Made by a program: the position numbers and the translations under genes
Notes under the pieces: model-generated
Told to the model about the DNA's origin: nothing
Databases searched by the model: none
Seen by the model: only the letters and a program-made list of their open reading frames with translations
Assembly: GCF_001306175.1 (NCBI RefSeq)
Contig: NZ_LGKN01000006.1
Coordinates: 1 to 64,000 of the forward strand
Direction: 5' to 3'
From: Ardenticatena maritima
GTDB lineage: Bacteria; Chloroflexota; Anaerolineae; Ardenticatenales; Ardenticatenaceae
DNA length: 64,000 nt
Shown: positions 56,799 through 64,000 of the stretch, one piece after another
Numbering within the stretch: position 1 is the first letter of the stretch
Layout: every line of letters begins with the position of its first letter

Positions 56799-57398
56799 TC
56801 ATATCCATCCCTTGGTGTACTTGCAGTAATTGTACTCGTCTATTGCTTTCAATGGATTTCGGCCAATGGTTTGTTCTCCACCAAGGCTTTGAACTTGCTC
56901 CTTCACAATTCGCATAAAACGACAGTACCTTTCGGCATTTGTGCCTATCTTCCCTAGGGGAAAACCGTAAGCCTTAGCTATAGCGCGGTCCCAAAGGGGA
57001 AAGAAATGCGGTGCTAGCAAATGCAAACACTTTGCAGCACCTACAGGGCCAAGTATCACCTCAAAAGCCTTGAAAACACTCCTAATTTTGCCTTCGTCCT
57101 CTTGGTTAAAGTCTTCTATAGACCGTTGCCTGAAAGTGAGCAATAGCGAATAATGGTCACTGATAAGTCGCTCTATGTCGGCAAAATGTTGGCTATCAAA
57201 TTTTCTATATTGATAGAACATCTTGTTCCAAGTCTGCAGGAGTACAGCCAAAGCTTCGGCAACACTCAATGATGTCCTGCCTTCCAGTGCAAGTGATACC
57301 AATTCCGTTGCAGCACGATAAAAAAGATCTCGGGGCTCATTTGCCTCAAAAGATCGCCTAGCTGCTTCAATATCCTGTATGGTTGGTATTTGAACCAT
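56799..57398 (-). CDS. uncharacterised protein of the island
   Basis: A 199-residue protein (ATG at 57398, AGAGAGACG upstream; a TTG at 57416 would add 6 residues). Family not named with certainty. The stretch LGPVGAAKCLHLLAPHFFPLWDRAIAKAYGF is a recognisable helical motif of proteins that sense or bind DNA-like partners, but this is a weak impression. No signal or membrane segment. AT-rich; furthest upstream gene of the minus-strand run. Confidence 0.6.
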   Translation of the reverse strand: MVQIPTIQDIEAARRSFEANEPRDLFYRAATELVSLALEGRTSLSVAEALAVLLQTWNKMFYQYRKFDSQHFADIERLISDHYSLLLTFRQRSIEDFNQEDEGKIRSVFKAFEVILGPVGAAKCLHLLAPHFFPLWDRAIAKAYGFPLGKIGTNAERYCRFMRIVKEQVQSLGGEQTIGRNPLKAIDEYNYCKYTKGWI

Positions 57399-57669
57399 TC
57401 GTCTCTCTTGCCTCAAGACAGGCTAACTATTGATTAGACACACCACCTCAGAAACAACAACAACAGCGGATTCCATCTTTGCCACCATTATTATCCAGCA
57501 CACAGCCTGTGTCAACCCCCCAGAGGTCTCCAAAGCAACAACACCCTCACCAAAGAGCCAACAAAGCGCGAGGGCACATCCTTCTCCAGTGTCTCTTGCA
57601 CCTCTGTGGGAGGCAATCTGCCCAATCCGGTAGTGCGTTCAGATTGTTGGAACAGTTCATTTCCCAGAT
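57399..57669. other. gap between island and tRNA-Asn
   Basis: No gene seen. It contains GGCTAAC at 57421-57427 (reads GTTAGCC on the minus strand, close to a core box) and an ACAACAACAACAG-type low-complexity run. The tRNA promoter follows at 57670. Confidence 0.4.
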
Positions 57670-57697
57670 TTGACAACTTTCCACCTTCGACTATACT
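57670..57697 (+). promoter_or_regulatory. promoter for tRNA-Asn
   Basis: Perfect TTGACA (57670-57675), a 16-base spacer and TATACT (57692-57697), 12 bases before the tRNA. Confidence 0.85.
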
Positions 57698-57709
57698 TGC
57701 GCGCGGTAA

Positions 57710-57785
57710 TCCTCGGTAGCTCAATTGGCAGAGCGCCCGGCTGTTAACCGGGTGGTTGCAGGTTCGAGTCCTGCCCGGGGAGCCA
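57710..57785 (+). tRNA. tRNA-Asn (GTT)
   Basis: A full cloverleaf reads by eye: acceptor TCCTCGG paired with CCGGGGA, D-loop with GCTCAATTGGCAGAGC, anticodon arm CCCGGCTGTTAACCGGG with anticodon GTT, and T-arm GCAGGTTCGAGTCCTGC. CCA is encoded at 57783-57785. It has its own consensus promoter and a terminator just downstream. It borders the cassette island on its 5' side, not the usual 3' integration side. Confidence 0.96.
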
Positions 57786-57791
57786 CGAAAA

Positions 57792-57818
57792 ACGCCCGAC
57801 TGAGAGTCGGGCGTTTTT
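57792..57818 (+). terminator. intrinsic terminator after tRNA-Asn
   Basis: ACGCCCGAC (57792-57800) pairs with GTCGGGCGT (57806-57814), 5-base loop, followed by a T run. Confidence 0.88.
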
Positions 57819-57859
57819 GCTTTGTCAGGCGCAACCAAACAAACAGATACCACTCCGCC

Positions 57860-58930
57860 TCATGTCAACTTCTGTTCAACCGCCCACGCATAAGCGCGCC
57901 AATAGGGGTCTTCCCGCGGCGGCGTGAATGGACGCTCCCCGTCTACATCCACAAGCATCAACCCTTCTTCACGCGGGCGCAATTCGCCAACGTCAAAGGC
58001 GGCTATGCCTTCATCAGCCAGCGCCTGTTGAACCGCCGCCACGCGGTGCGGGCGTACTGCCAGAATCAACGTGCCTTCGCTCAGCGTGATCAACGGGTCG
58101 AGATCGAACGCACGGCAAATACACGCCGCTTCCTCGCTCAGCGGCAAAGCGGCTTTGTCCACCCGCACACCTACCCCCACGCCCAACGCCAACTCAGCAA
58201 TCCCGCCCAGCACACCCCCTTCGGTCGCGTCGTGCATGGCGCTCACCCCCGCATCGCCCACCCCGACACGCACCGCTGTCAACGCATCGCGCACGGTGCT
58301 CAACTGCCAGAGCATGGCTTGCGCACGTTGAAGCAACTCGGCATCGCACATGTGGCGCAGAAAATTGGGAAACAGATGGCTGAAATAGCCCACCGCCGAC
58401 AACGCAATCCCCTTCGTCACGAGCAGGCGATCGCCCGGCTGCGCCATCTCGGTGGAGACCACCAGCCGGTCGCGTTCCCCCACCGCCAACATCGTCAGAC
58501 TCCCCACGATGGGCCCCATGACGCCCTCATACCGCCCGGTGTGCCCCGTCACAACGGCAACCCCCAATTCGGCAAAAGCCGCGTGCATAGCGTCCCAATA
58601 GCGGCGCATCTGTGCATCGCTCATGTGCGGGGGAAAAGCCAACGTGGGGATAGCGTACATGGGCGGCAACCCACTTGTCGCCAAATCGGACGCGACCAGT
58701 TGGACCGACAACCAGGCGGAGGCTTCCATCCCCAGACGTTCAATAGCGGCGATGGGGTCAGTGGTGCTGACAAGCACACGCTGGGCGTCCAGTGCAATCA
58801 CGCCCGTATCCACACCCACCCGCGGCGGCACCAGCACTTCGGGACGCGGCGCTCCCAAACGGGCGAGAATGGTGCTTTCCAGCAGATTGGGGGGCAGTTT
58901 GCCCAGGTGGTCGCTGGATGCGGCACTCAC
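57860..58930 (-). CDS. AIR-synthase-related protein (HypE/ThiL-type fold)
   Basis: A 356-residue protein of the PurM-like ATP-binding family: GKLPPNLLESTILARLG, DPIAAIERLG after VLVSTTD, LVASDLATSGLPPMYAIP, TGHTGRYEGV and MHDATEGGVLGGIAELA. These fit the HypE/AIR synthase-related branch. No Cys/Sec motif typical of SelD is present and no hyp genes are nearby, so the substrate is unknown. ATG at 58930. It lies 24 bases after maf. Confidence 0.8.
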   Translation of the reverse strand: MSAASSDHLGKLPPNLLESTILARLGAPRPEVLVPPRVGVDTGVIALDAQRVLVSTTDPIAAIERLGMEASAWLSVQLVASDLATSGLPPMYAIPTLAFPPHMSDAQMRRYWDAMHAAFAELGVAVVTGHTGRYEGVMGPIVGSLTMLAVGERDRLVVSTEMAQPGDRLLVTKGIALSAVGYFSHLFPNFLRHMCDAELLQRAQAMLWQLSTVRDALTAVRVGVGDAGVSAMHDATEGGVLGGIAELALGVGVGVRVDKAALPLSEEAACICRAFDLDPLITLSEGTLILAVRPHRVAAVQQALADEGIAAFDVGELRPREEGLMLVDVDGERPFTPPREDPYWRAYAWAVEQKLT

Positions 58931-58954
58931 GCGCTGTTGCTCCCTTCCCGTTTT

Positions 58955-59629
58955 TCAGGTCTGCTGTTCGACATCGGGCATGACGTAGTTGGTGATGGCG
59001 CAGTGATAGCCGTAGCGAATATCGCAATGCGTTGGCGGCGTATCGGGCAGGTTGACACCCAAGCGGCGCAGGTTGCGCACTACGTGGCAAACCGGCAAGC
59101 CCATCACATTCGCCGGACACCCCACAACCTTTTGCACAGGCGCAAACTCGACGTTTTGCACGGCATAGGCGCCCGCTTTGTCCATGGGGTCGCCGGATGC
59201 GATATAGGCTTCGATCTCCTCGTCCGACATGGCGCGCATGAAGACGGTACTTTCGCAGGCTTCGGTAATGGTTTTGCCCGTTGCGACCTCAATCACCGTG
59301 ATGCCGCTGATGACGCGGTGGCGCTCGCCGCGCAAGCGCTGAAGCATGGCGCGGGCTTCATCAGCATTGGCGGGCTTGCCCAAAATATCGCCACGGTGAA
59401 TAACGGCGGTATCCGCCCCGATGACAATGCCTGCGGCAAGCGTTTCCGCCACGGCGCGGGCTTTGAGCAGGCTCAGGCGTTTGGGGTATTCCGCCGGCGG
59501 TTCGCCGGGCAAGGGGGTTTCATCAACATCGGCGGCGCGCACGTCAAAAGGTACGCCGAGCAACGCCAGCAATTCACGCCGACGCGGCGAAGCGCTTGCC
59601 AAGATAATGGGCGGTGGTGTGTTGATCAT
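58955..59629 (-). CDS. maf: Maf-family nucleoside triphosphate pyrophosphatase
   Basis: Maf proteins hydrolyse non-canonical or dNTPs to monophosphates. The 224-residue protein has the signature ILASASPRRRELLALLG, VIGADTAVIHRGDILGKP and GAYAVQNVEFAPVQKVVGCPANVMGLP. The C terminus is extended with CDIRYGYHCAITNYV, which adds two Cys and may be a clade feature. ATG overlaps the Ste24 stop by 4 bases (ATGA). Confidence 0.9.
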   Translation of the reverse strand: MINTPPPIILASASPRRRELLALLGVPFDVRAADVDETPLPGEPPAEYPKRLSLLKARAVAETLAAGIVIGADTAVIHRGDILGKPANADEARAMLQRLRGERHRVISGITVIEVATGKTITEACESTVFMRAMSDEEIEAYIASGDPMDKAGAYAVQNVEFAPVQKVVGCPANVMGLPVCHVVRNLRRLGVNLPDTPPTHCDIRYGYHCAITNYVMPDVEQQT

Positions 59630-60783
59630 GTTGGTTCTCCCTGAACAGTTGATTCGGACTGCATGAAACGATGGGCGGCTTCAATCCGCTCGCGGATGGG
59701 TGGGTGCGAATAGAGCAACCAGACCACCCAACGCGGCGGGTCGGCTTCCGCCAGATTTTGGTTTGCCAGGCGGGTCATGGCGCGGGCAAAGGCTTCCGGT
59801 TTGCCGGTGGTGCGCAGGGCAAACGCATCCGCCAGTCGCTCGCGCCAACGTGAATAGGCATTGCCCAGCGGCATGGTGATGAGCGCGAAAAGGCTCATCG
59901 CCAGGACGAAAAGCGGCAAGCCGGCGATATCGGCAACGCCCTTCAGCCCAAACACGCCCACGCCCCACTGCAAAAAGCGGTGCGCCAGGTACAACCCGCC
60001 AAATGTGAGCAGGCTCTGCACGAGAATGCCCAATTCAAGGTCGTGGTGGACTTGGTGCCCCAATTCGTGCGCAAGGATGGTTTCGATTTCGTCGGCGTCA
60101 TACTCGTTGTAGAGGGTGTCGCCCAGGGCGATGCGTTTCGTGCGCCCCAGCCCCATGACCATGGCATTCGCGGCGCGCGTGCGTGAACTGAGGTCGATGG
60201 TGTAGACGTCGGCAATGCGTACTCCCACGCGCTGCGCCAGACGTTCAATGCGGCGACGCAATTCTTCGTCATCGAGCGGTGTGAGGGTGTAGAACAAGGG
60301 AACGATGAGCACAGGCGCGAGTTGCCCCAGTACGATGGTGAGGAAGAGCAGGAACATACCGCCAAAAATCCACCAGGTGGTGGGGTAGGCGCGCAAAAGC
60401 CAGTAAAGCACTTCGGCGATGGGAATGCCCAGAAGCAGCGAGAGCGCAAACGATTTCAGTTGGTCAATCAACCAGCCACGCGGGGTTTGGGTACTCAATT
60501 CAAACCGGTGCGGCAGGACATAGCCTTCATACCAATCCAGCGGCAGAAGCGCCAAGGTGTAGGCTGTCATGCCAAGCGCAACATACGCCGCCACCAGCGC
60601 CCACGGTGAATGCAGACCATGCGCAACCAGCCAATCACGCAGCCACACGGAGAGCCCGCTGGCTTGCACGAAGACCAACCCGCCAAATGTCAAGCCGATG
60701 TTGAGCAGTAACAAGCGGCGGCGTATGCGTGCATATTCGCGCGCCCGTGCCTGTCGTTGTGGGTCAAGCCGCGGTTCGTTCAT
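59626..60783 (-). CDS. Ste24-type M48 metalloprotease
   Basis: A 385-residue membrane protease. The zinc site HELGHQVHHDLELG lies at about residues 241-254, and the third ligand is in the YSRWRERLADAFALRTTGKP segment (E-x3-D). There are about 5-6 transmembrane segments and GLGRTKRIALGDTLY, typical of the Ste24/CAAX-protease-like group, which in bacteria has unclear substrates. ATG at 60783 with GGGAGAA upstream. It overlaps maf by 4 bases. Confidence 0.88.
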   Translation of the reverse strand: MNEPRLDPQRQARAREYARIRRRLLLLNIGLTFGGLVFVQASGLSVWLRDWLVAHGLHSPWALVAAYVALGMTAYTLALLPLDWYEGYVLPHRFELSTQTPRGWLIDQLKSFALSLLLGIPIAEVLYWLLRAYPTTWWIFGGMFLLFLTIVLGQLAPVLIVPLFYTLTPLDDEELRRRIERLAQRVGVRIADVYTIDLSSRTRAANAMVMGLGRTKRIALGDTLYNEYDADEIETILAHELGHQVHHDLELGILVQSLLTFGGLYLAHRFLQWGVGVFGLKGVADIAGLPLFVLAMSLFALITMPLGNAYSRWRERLADAFALRTTGKPEAFARAMTRLANQNLAEADPPRWVVWLLYSHPPIRERIEAAHRFMQSESTVQGEPT

Positions 60784-60800
60784 CGTGCTTTCTCCCTGCG

Positions 60801-61598
60801 TTATGGCACCGCCGGCACAATCACACGCACGGTGCAGGGCGGCGGGAAGTTGCCGGTGATATCCACCACAGTCAAACGCAGCCAGTAGGTGCCGGCTGGG
60901 AACGCCCCCGCCGGCCAAGTCGCGAGCAGGCCGTTTTCCACCGGCTGGCGCACCACATCGCCAATAACAGCCCACGCCGAATCGGCAGGCTGTTCACCAG
61001 GCGCGAATTCGACTTTGTAGAACTGAAAGTTGGGAATGTTGGCGGTCCCGATAATGGCGACGCTACCGCTCACGGTCTGGTTCATGCCGGGCGAGAGAAT
61101 ACGCACACCGGGGTTGGGGCAGTTGGGCGGGATGACCTGCGGCGTCGGCGTCGCCTGTGGCGTTGGAGTAGGCGTCGGTGTCGTCGCCGGCGTGGGCGAC
61201 GCCAGCGGCTGCACGGGCACAAGCGGCGTGGGCGTGTTTTCAATGACAGGCGTGGGGGTGGCTGTTGGGATGGGCGTCAACGTCGGCCCGATGATGGGGG
61301 GCGTAGGTGTCGGCGAAGCCGCCAAGCCCAGCACCGGCATTTCATTGGACGGCGCCGCAGGGCGCAACACCACCATGTTGAGGTAGGCAGTCGTCAAGAC
61401 CAGGGCGGCAAACATGCCCGCAAGAAGAAACGCGCGCTGTGCATCGCGGCGGCGCTCTTCGCGTTCCAGCGAAAAAATGGAGTAGCGCGCTTCTTGCCAG
61501 GCAATGCGCCCGATGTTGAGATAGAGGAGCACCCCCAGAAGCCCCACGATGTAAATCAGCCAATCGTATTGTTCGATGTAAGCCAAAATGGTTTCCAT
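60801..61598 (-). CDS. membrane-anchored protein with Thr-Pro linker and Ig-like domain
   Basis: A 265-residue protein: membrane segments at about 13-31 and 57-76 with charged residues between, then a Thr/Pro-rich linker of TPTP repeats (about 93-155), and a C-terminal domain PNCPNPGVRILSPGMNQTV... with TYWLRLTVVDITGN that resembles an Ig-like or chaperone-usher-type fold. Function unknown. The same linker style occurs in the LysM-NodB lipoprotein at 47836. ATG at 61598. Confidence 0.7.
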   Translation of the reverse strand: METILAYIEQYDWLIYIVGLLGVLLYLNIGRIAWQEARYSIFSLEREERRRDAQRAFLLAGMFAALVLTTAYLNMVVLRPAAPSNEMPVLGLAASPTPTPPIIGPTLTPIPTATPTPVIENTPTPLVPVQPLASPTPATTPTPTPTPQATPTPQVIPPNCPNPGVRILSPGMNQTVSGSVAIIGTANIPNFQFYKVEFAPGEQPADSAWAVIGDVVRQPVENGLLATWPAGAFPAGTYWLRLTVVDITGNFPPPCTVRVIVPAVP

Positions 61599-61700
61599 AC
61601 GCTTTGTTCCCTCGCCCCCTCGTCCTCTTCTGAGCGTTCAGATTGTATGGTATGCCGAAGGCGTGTCAAAGCCTTTTGCGTCTGCCGAACAAAGGCGGCA

Positions 61701-61729
61701 TTCGCATTTCATGTTAGCCATGCTATACT
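61701..61729 (+). promoter_or_regulatory. promoter for tdh
   Basis: TTCGCA (61701-61706), a 17-base spacer and TATACT (61724-61729), 35 bases before the ATG at 61764. Confidence 0.55.
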
Positions 61730-61763
61730 GCGCCCGACAAACCCTCGAAGAGGAGGCTTCTCA

Positions 61764-62813
61764 ATGAAGATGAAGGCGCTTGCCAAAACCCGCCCCGCAC
61801 CGGGGCTTGAACTCATCGAAATTGACGTTCCTACTCCGGGTCCTCATGACGTTCTCATCAAAGTGACTGCAGCCTCGATTTGCGGCACCGATGTTCACAT
61901 TTACCGCTGGGATGAATGGAGCCAACACCGCATCAAACCCCCGCTCATTCTTGGGCATGAGTTTGCAGGTGAAATTGTCGCGCTGGGTGAAGCCGTCACA
62001 GGGCTGGAAGTAGGCATGCCTGTCTCGGCGGAAGGGCACATTGTGGACCACACCTGCGCCGCCTGCCGCGCCGGGCAAGCCCATCTCTGCCGCAACACGC
62101 AAGTGATTGGCATTGACCGCCACGGGGCGTTCGCCGAATATGTGCTGGTGCCCGCCGAAAATGTCTGGGTGAACGCGCCCGATACGCCGCCGGAAATCGC
62201 CTCGCTGCAAGACCCCTTCGGGAATGCCGTCCACACCGCTTTTGCGTTTGACCTGGCGGGACAGCATGTGCTGGTGAATGGGTGTGGTCCTATCGGGCTG
62301 ATGGCGATTCCTGTGGCGCGCGCTATTGGCGCGAAAACCATTTTCGCGACCGATGTCAACGAGCAACGACTGGCGCTGGCGCGTCAAATGGGCGCCGACC
62401 ACACACTCAACCCCCGCCATGATGATGTCGTCGGCGAGATTCTGGCGGCGACCGAGGGCGACGGGGTGGATGTGGTGTTGGAAATGAGCGGCGCCGCGCC
62501 AGCGATTCGCACCGCGCTGGAAGCCTTGCGCCCCGGCGGGAAAGTAGCCGCCCTGGGGCTTGTCGGTAATGCGCTGGAACTCGATTGGAGCGACCTGATT
62601 GTCATCAAAGGCGCCACCGTGCAAGGCATCTACGGGCGCAAAATCTGGGACACTTGGTACCGTATGCGGGCGCTCTTGCAGACAGGTGCGGTCAATTTGG
62701 CACCGCTGATTACGCACCGCATCGCGCTTGACGAGTTCGAGCGCGGGTTTGAGTTGCTGATGAACCCCGGCGACGAAGTAGTCGCCAAGGTGGTGATGTA
62801 TCCCAACGCGTAG
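61764..62813 (+). CDS. tdh: L-threonine 3-dehydrogenase
   Basis: Zinc-dependent oxidation of threonine to 2-amino-3-ketobutyrate, the first step of the Tdh-Kbl route to glycine. The 349-residue protein has [35 protein letters not shown] (catalytic Cys and GHE), the structural zinc region [17 protein letters not shown], and the NAD site [15 protein letters not shown] at 61764 follows GAGGAGG. kbl starts 31 bases after the stop, so this is an operon. Confidence 0.96.
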   Translation: MKMKALAKTRPAPGLELIEIDVPTPGPHDVLIKVTAASICGTDVHIYRWDEWSQHRIKPPLILGHEFAGEIVALGEAVTGLEVGMPVSAEGHIVDHTCAACRAGQAHLCRNTQVIGIDRHGAFAEYVLVPAENVWVNAPDTPPEIASLQDPFGNAVHTAFAFDLAGQHVLVNGCGPIGLMAIPVARAIGAKTIFATDVNEQRLALARQMGADHTLNPRHDDVVGEILAATEGDGVDVVLEMSGAAPAIRTALEALRPGGKVAALGLVGNALELDWSDLIVIKGATVQGIYGRKIWDTWYRMRALLQTGAVNLAPLITHRIALDEFERGFELLMNPGDEVVAKVVMYPNA

Positions 62814-62844
62814 CCCAACAAATGCTGAACAAGGAGGATGGCGC

Positions 62845-64000
62845 ATGAACACACAACATGACCCGTTAGCCTGGATTGACGATGAAATTGCCGCACTGAA
62901 AGAAGCCGGGTTGTACACGCATATTCGCGTGATTGATTCACCCCAAGGAGCGTGGCTGACGATTGACGGTCGCCGCGTGCTCAATCTCTGCTCGAACAAC
63001 TACCTGGGGCTTGCCAACCATCCGCGCCTTGTCCAAGCCGCCAAAGAAGCCATGGACAAGTATGGCGTGGGACCGGCAGCGGTGCGCACCATTGCCGGCA
63101 CGATGTCGCTCCACGTGGAATTGGAGCGGCGGTTGGCGGCATTCAAAGGCGTGGAAGCCGCCATCACCTTCCAAAGCGGTTTCACGGCGAACCTGGGCAC
63201 GATTCCCGCCATTGTGGGGCGTGAGGATGTGATTTTCAGCGACCAACTCAACCACGCCAGCATCATTGACGGTTGCCGTCTGAGCCGCGCGAAAATCATC
63301 GCCTATCCGCACAATGATGTGGACGCGCTGGAAGACCTCATCAAGGAACACCGCGGCAACTACCGCCGCGCGCTCGTTGTCACCGATGGCGTATTCAGCA
63401 TGGACGGCGATATCGCCCCCTTGCCGCAACTGGCGGAAGTCGCCAAGCGGCACAACTGCATTTTGATGGTGGATGACGCGCACGGCGAAGGCGTGTTGGG
63501 GCGTGGCGGCCGCGGGATTGTGGACCACTTCGGTTTGCACGGCATTGTGGATATTGAAGTAGGGACGCTGTCGAAAGCGTTTGGTGTGGTGGGCGGCGTC
63601 GTGGCGGGCAGCAAGCGGCTGGTGGAATGGCTCCGCCAGCGCGGGCGGCCGTTCCTCTTCTCCAGCGCGATGACCGTGCCCGATGTAGCGGCGTGCCTGG
63701 CGGCGCTTGATTTGCTGGAAGAAAGCACCGAACTGGTTGACCGCTTGTGGGAAAATGCGCGCTACTTCAAAGCCGAAATGCAGGCGCTGGGCTTCGACAC
63801 GGGGCAAAGCGAAACGCCGATTACACCGGTGATGTTGGGTGAAGCGCCGCTGGCGCAAACCTTCAGCCGCCGCCTGTTTGAAGAAGGCGTCTTCGCCACC
63901 GCCATTGGCTACCCCACCGTCCCGCGCGGCGCGGCGCGTATTCGCGTCATGCCGAGTGCGGCGCACACCAAGGAAGACCTGGACTTTGCGCTGCAAGCCT
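62845..64000 (+). CDS. kbl: glycine C-acetyltransferase (cut by window end)
   Basis: Kbl (2-amino-3-ketobutyrate CoA ligase) cleaves the Tdh product with CoA to glycine and acetyl-CoA. The first 385 codons are present: [29 protein letters not shown], the aspartate [10 protein letters not shown] and the PLP-lysine segment [14 protein letters not shown] at 62845 follows AAGGAGG. Only the end of the C-terminal domain is missing. Confidence 0.96.
   Translation, partial: MNTQHDPLAWIDDEIAALKEAGLYTHIRVIDSPQGAWLTIDGRRVLNLCSNNYLGLANHPRLVQAAKEAMDKYGVGPAAVRTIAGTMSLHVELERRLAAFKGVEAAITFQSGFTANLGTIPAIVGREDVIFSDQLNHASIIDGCRLSRAKIIAYPHNDVDALEDLIKEHRGNYRRALVVTDGVFSMDGDIAPLPQLAEVAKRHNCILMVDDAHGEGVLGRGGRGIVDHFGLHGIVDIEVGTLSKAFGVVGGVVAGSKRLVEWLRQRGRPFLFSSAMTVPDVAACLAALDLLEESTELVDRLWENARYFKAEMQALGFDTGQSETPITPVMLGEAPLAQTFSRRLFEEGVFATAIGYPTVPRGAARIRVMPSAAHTKEDLDFALQA

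Noticed and set aside
57710-57785. tRNA-Asn as the attachment site of the island
   Set aside because: The island lies on the 5' side of the tRNA, and no direct repeat of the tRNA 3' end was found at 51.8 kb.
57725-59644. 639-codon plus-strand frame overlapping tRNA-Asn, the AIR-synthase gene and maf
   Set aside because: It runs through a tRNA and opposite two well-supported genes; a shadow frame.

Overview
The window is a typical bacterial chromosome segment of moderately high GC, most likely from a member of the Chloroflexota, perhaps near Ardenticatenia. This rests on the Thr-Pro-rich linkers in secreted proteins, the long CbiX with a C-terminal CDxCxYR motif, a Maf with an extra Cys/Tyr tail, archaeal-type phosphoglycerate mutase, a fused glycyl-tRNA synthetase, and a menaquinone gene (menA). 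The lineage is an inference; no 16S rRNA is present.

Layout. 1-7.5 kb (minus strand): rpoB, then rpsL-rpsG-fusA-tuf, with a strong promoter and a hairpin between rpoB and rpsL and no rpoC. 7.9-10.2 kb: argS and a small HExxH protein. 10.2-24.9 kb (mostly minus): a FtsB/DivIC-like protein, a DinG helicase fused to an exonuclease, an ECF transporter (S component plus fused double ATPase), a membrane metalloprotease, coaX, guaB, a purine nucleoside phosphorylase, a PH/SHOCT membrane protein, an Xer-like recombinase, ruvB, menA and proline dehydrogenase. 25-30.6 kb (plus): an amino-acid-binding lipoprotein and a pgi-led operon. 30.6-32.5 kb (minus): cobA and cbiX behind a structured leader. 32.6-35.1 kb (plus): two unknown proteins and an M29-like protein that appears to lack its metal ligands.

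35.1-48.9 kb (minus): eno, a PEP-synthase/rifampin-phosphotransferase-like protein, holB, a YfcE-like phosphoesterase, a fused glyQS, an amidase, archaeal-type phosphoglycerate mutase, an S-adenosylmethionine hydrolase and a LysM-NodB lipoprotein. Divergent from these, at 49.1-51.75 kb, is an unusual lipoprotein: a TolB-like propeller followed by three tandem DsbA-like thioredoxin domains.

51.9-57.4 kb is an accessory island. Eight small, mostly uncharacterised genes all lie on the minus strand in visibly AT-richer sequence. After the stop codons of several of them lie imperfect inverted repeats that resemble integron attC sites; no integrase is seen. The island ends just before a tRNA-Asn gene. 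57.8-64 kb returns to core genes: an AIR-synthase-related protein, maf, a Ste24-type protease, a Thr/Pro-linker membrane protein, and the threonine-to-glycine pair tdh-kbl (kbl cut by the window end).

Functionally, the window links central translation and transcription, lower glycolysis (pgi, phosphoglycerate mutase, enolase), purine salvage and GTP synthesis, tetrapyrrole synthesis, DNA repair and recombination, and envelope biology. The most unusual parts are the propeller/triple-DsbA protein and the cassette-like island.
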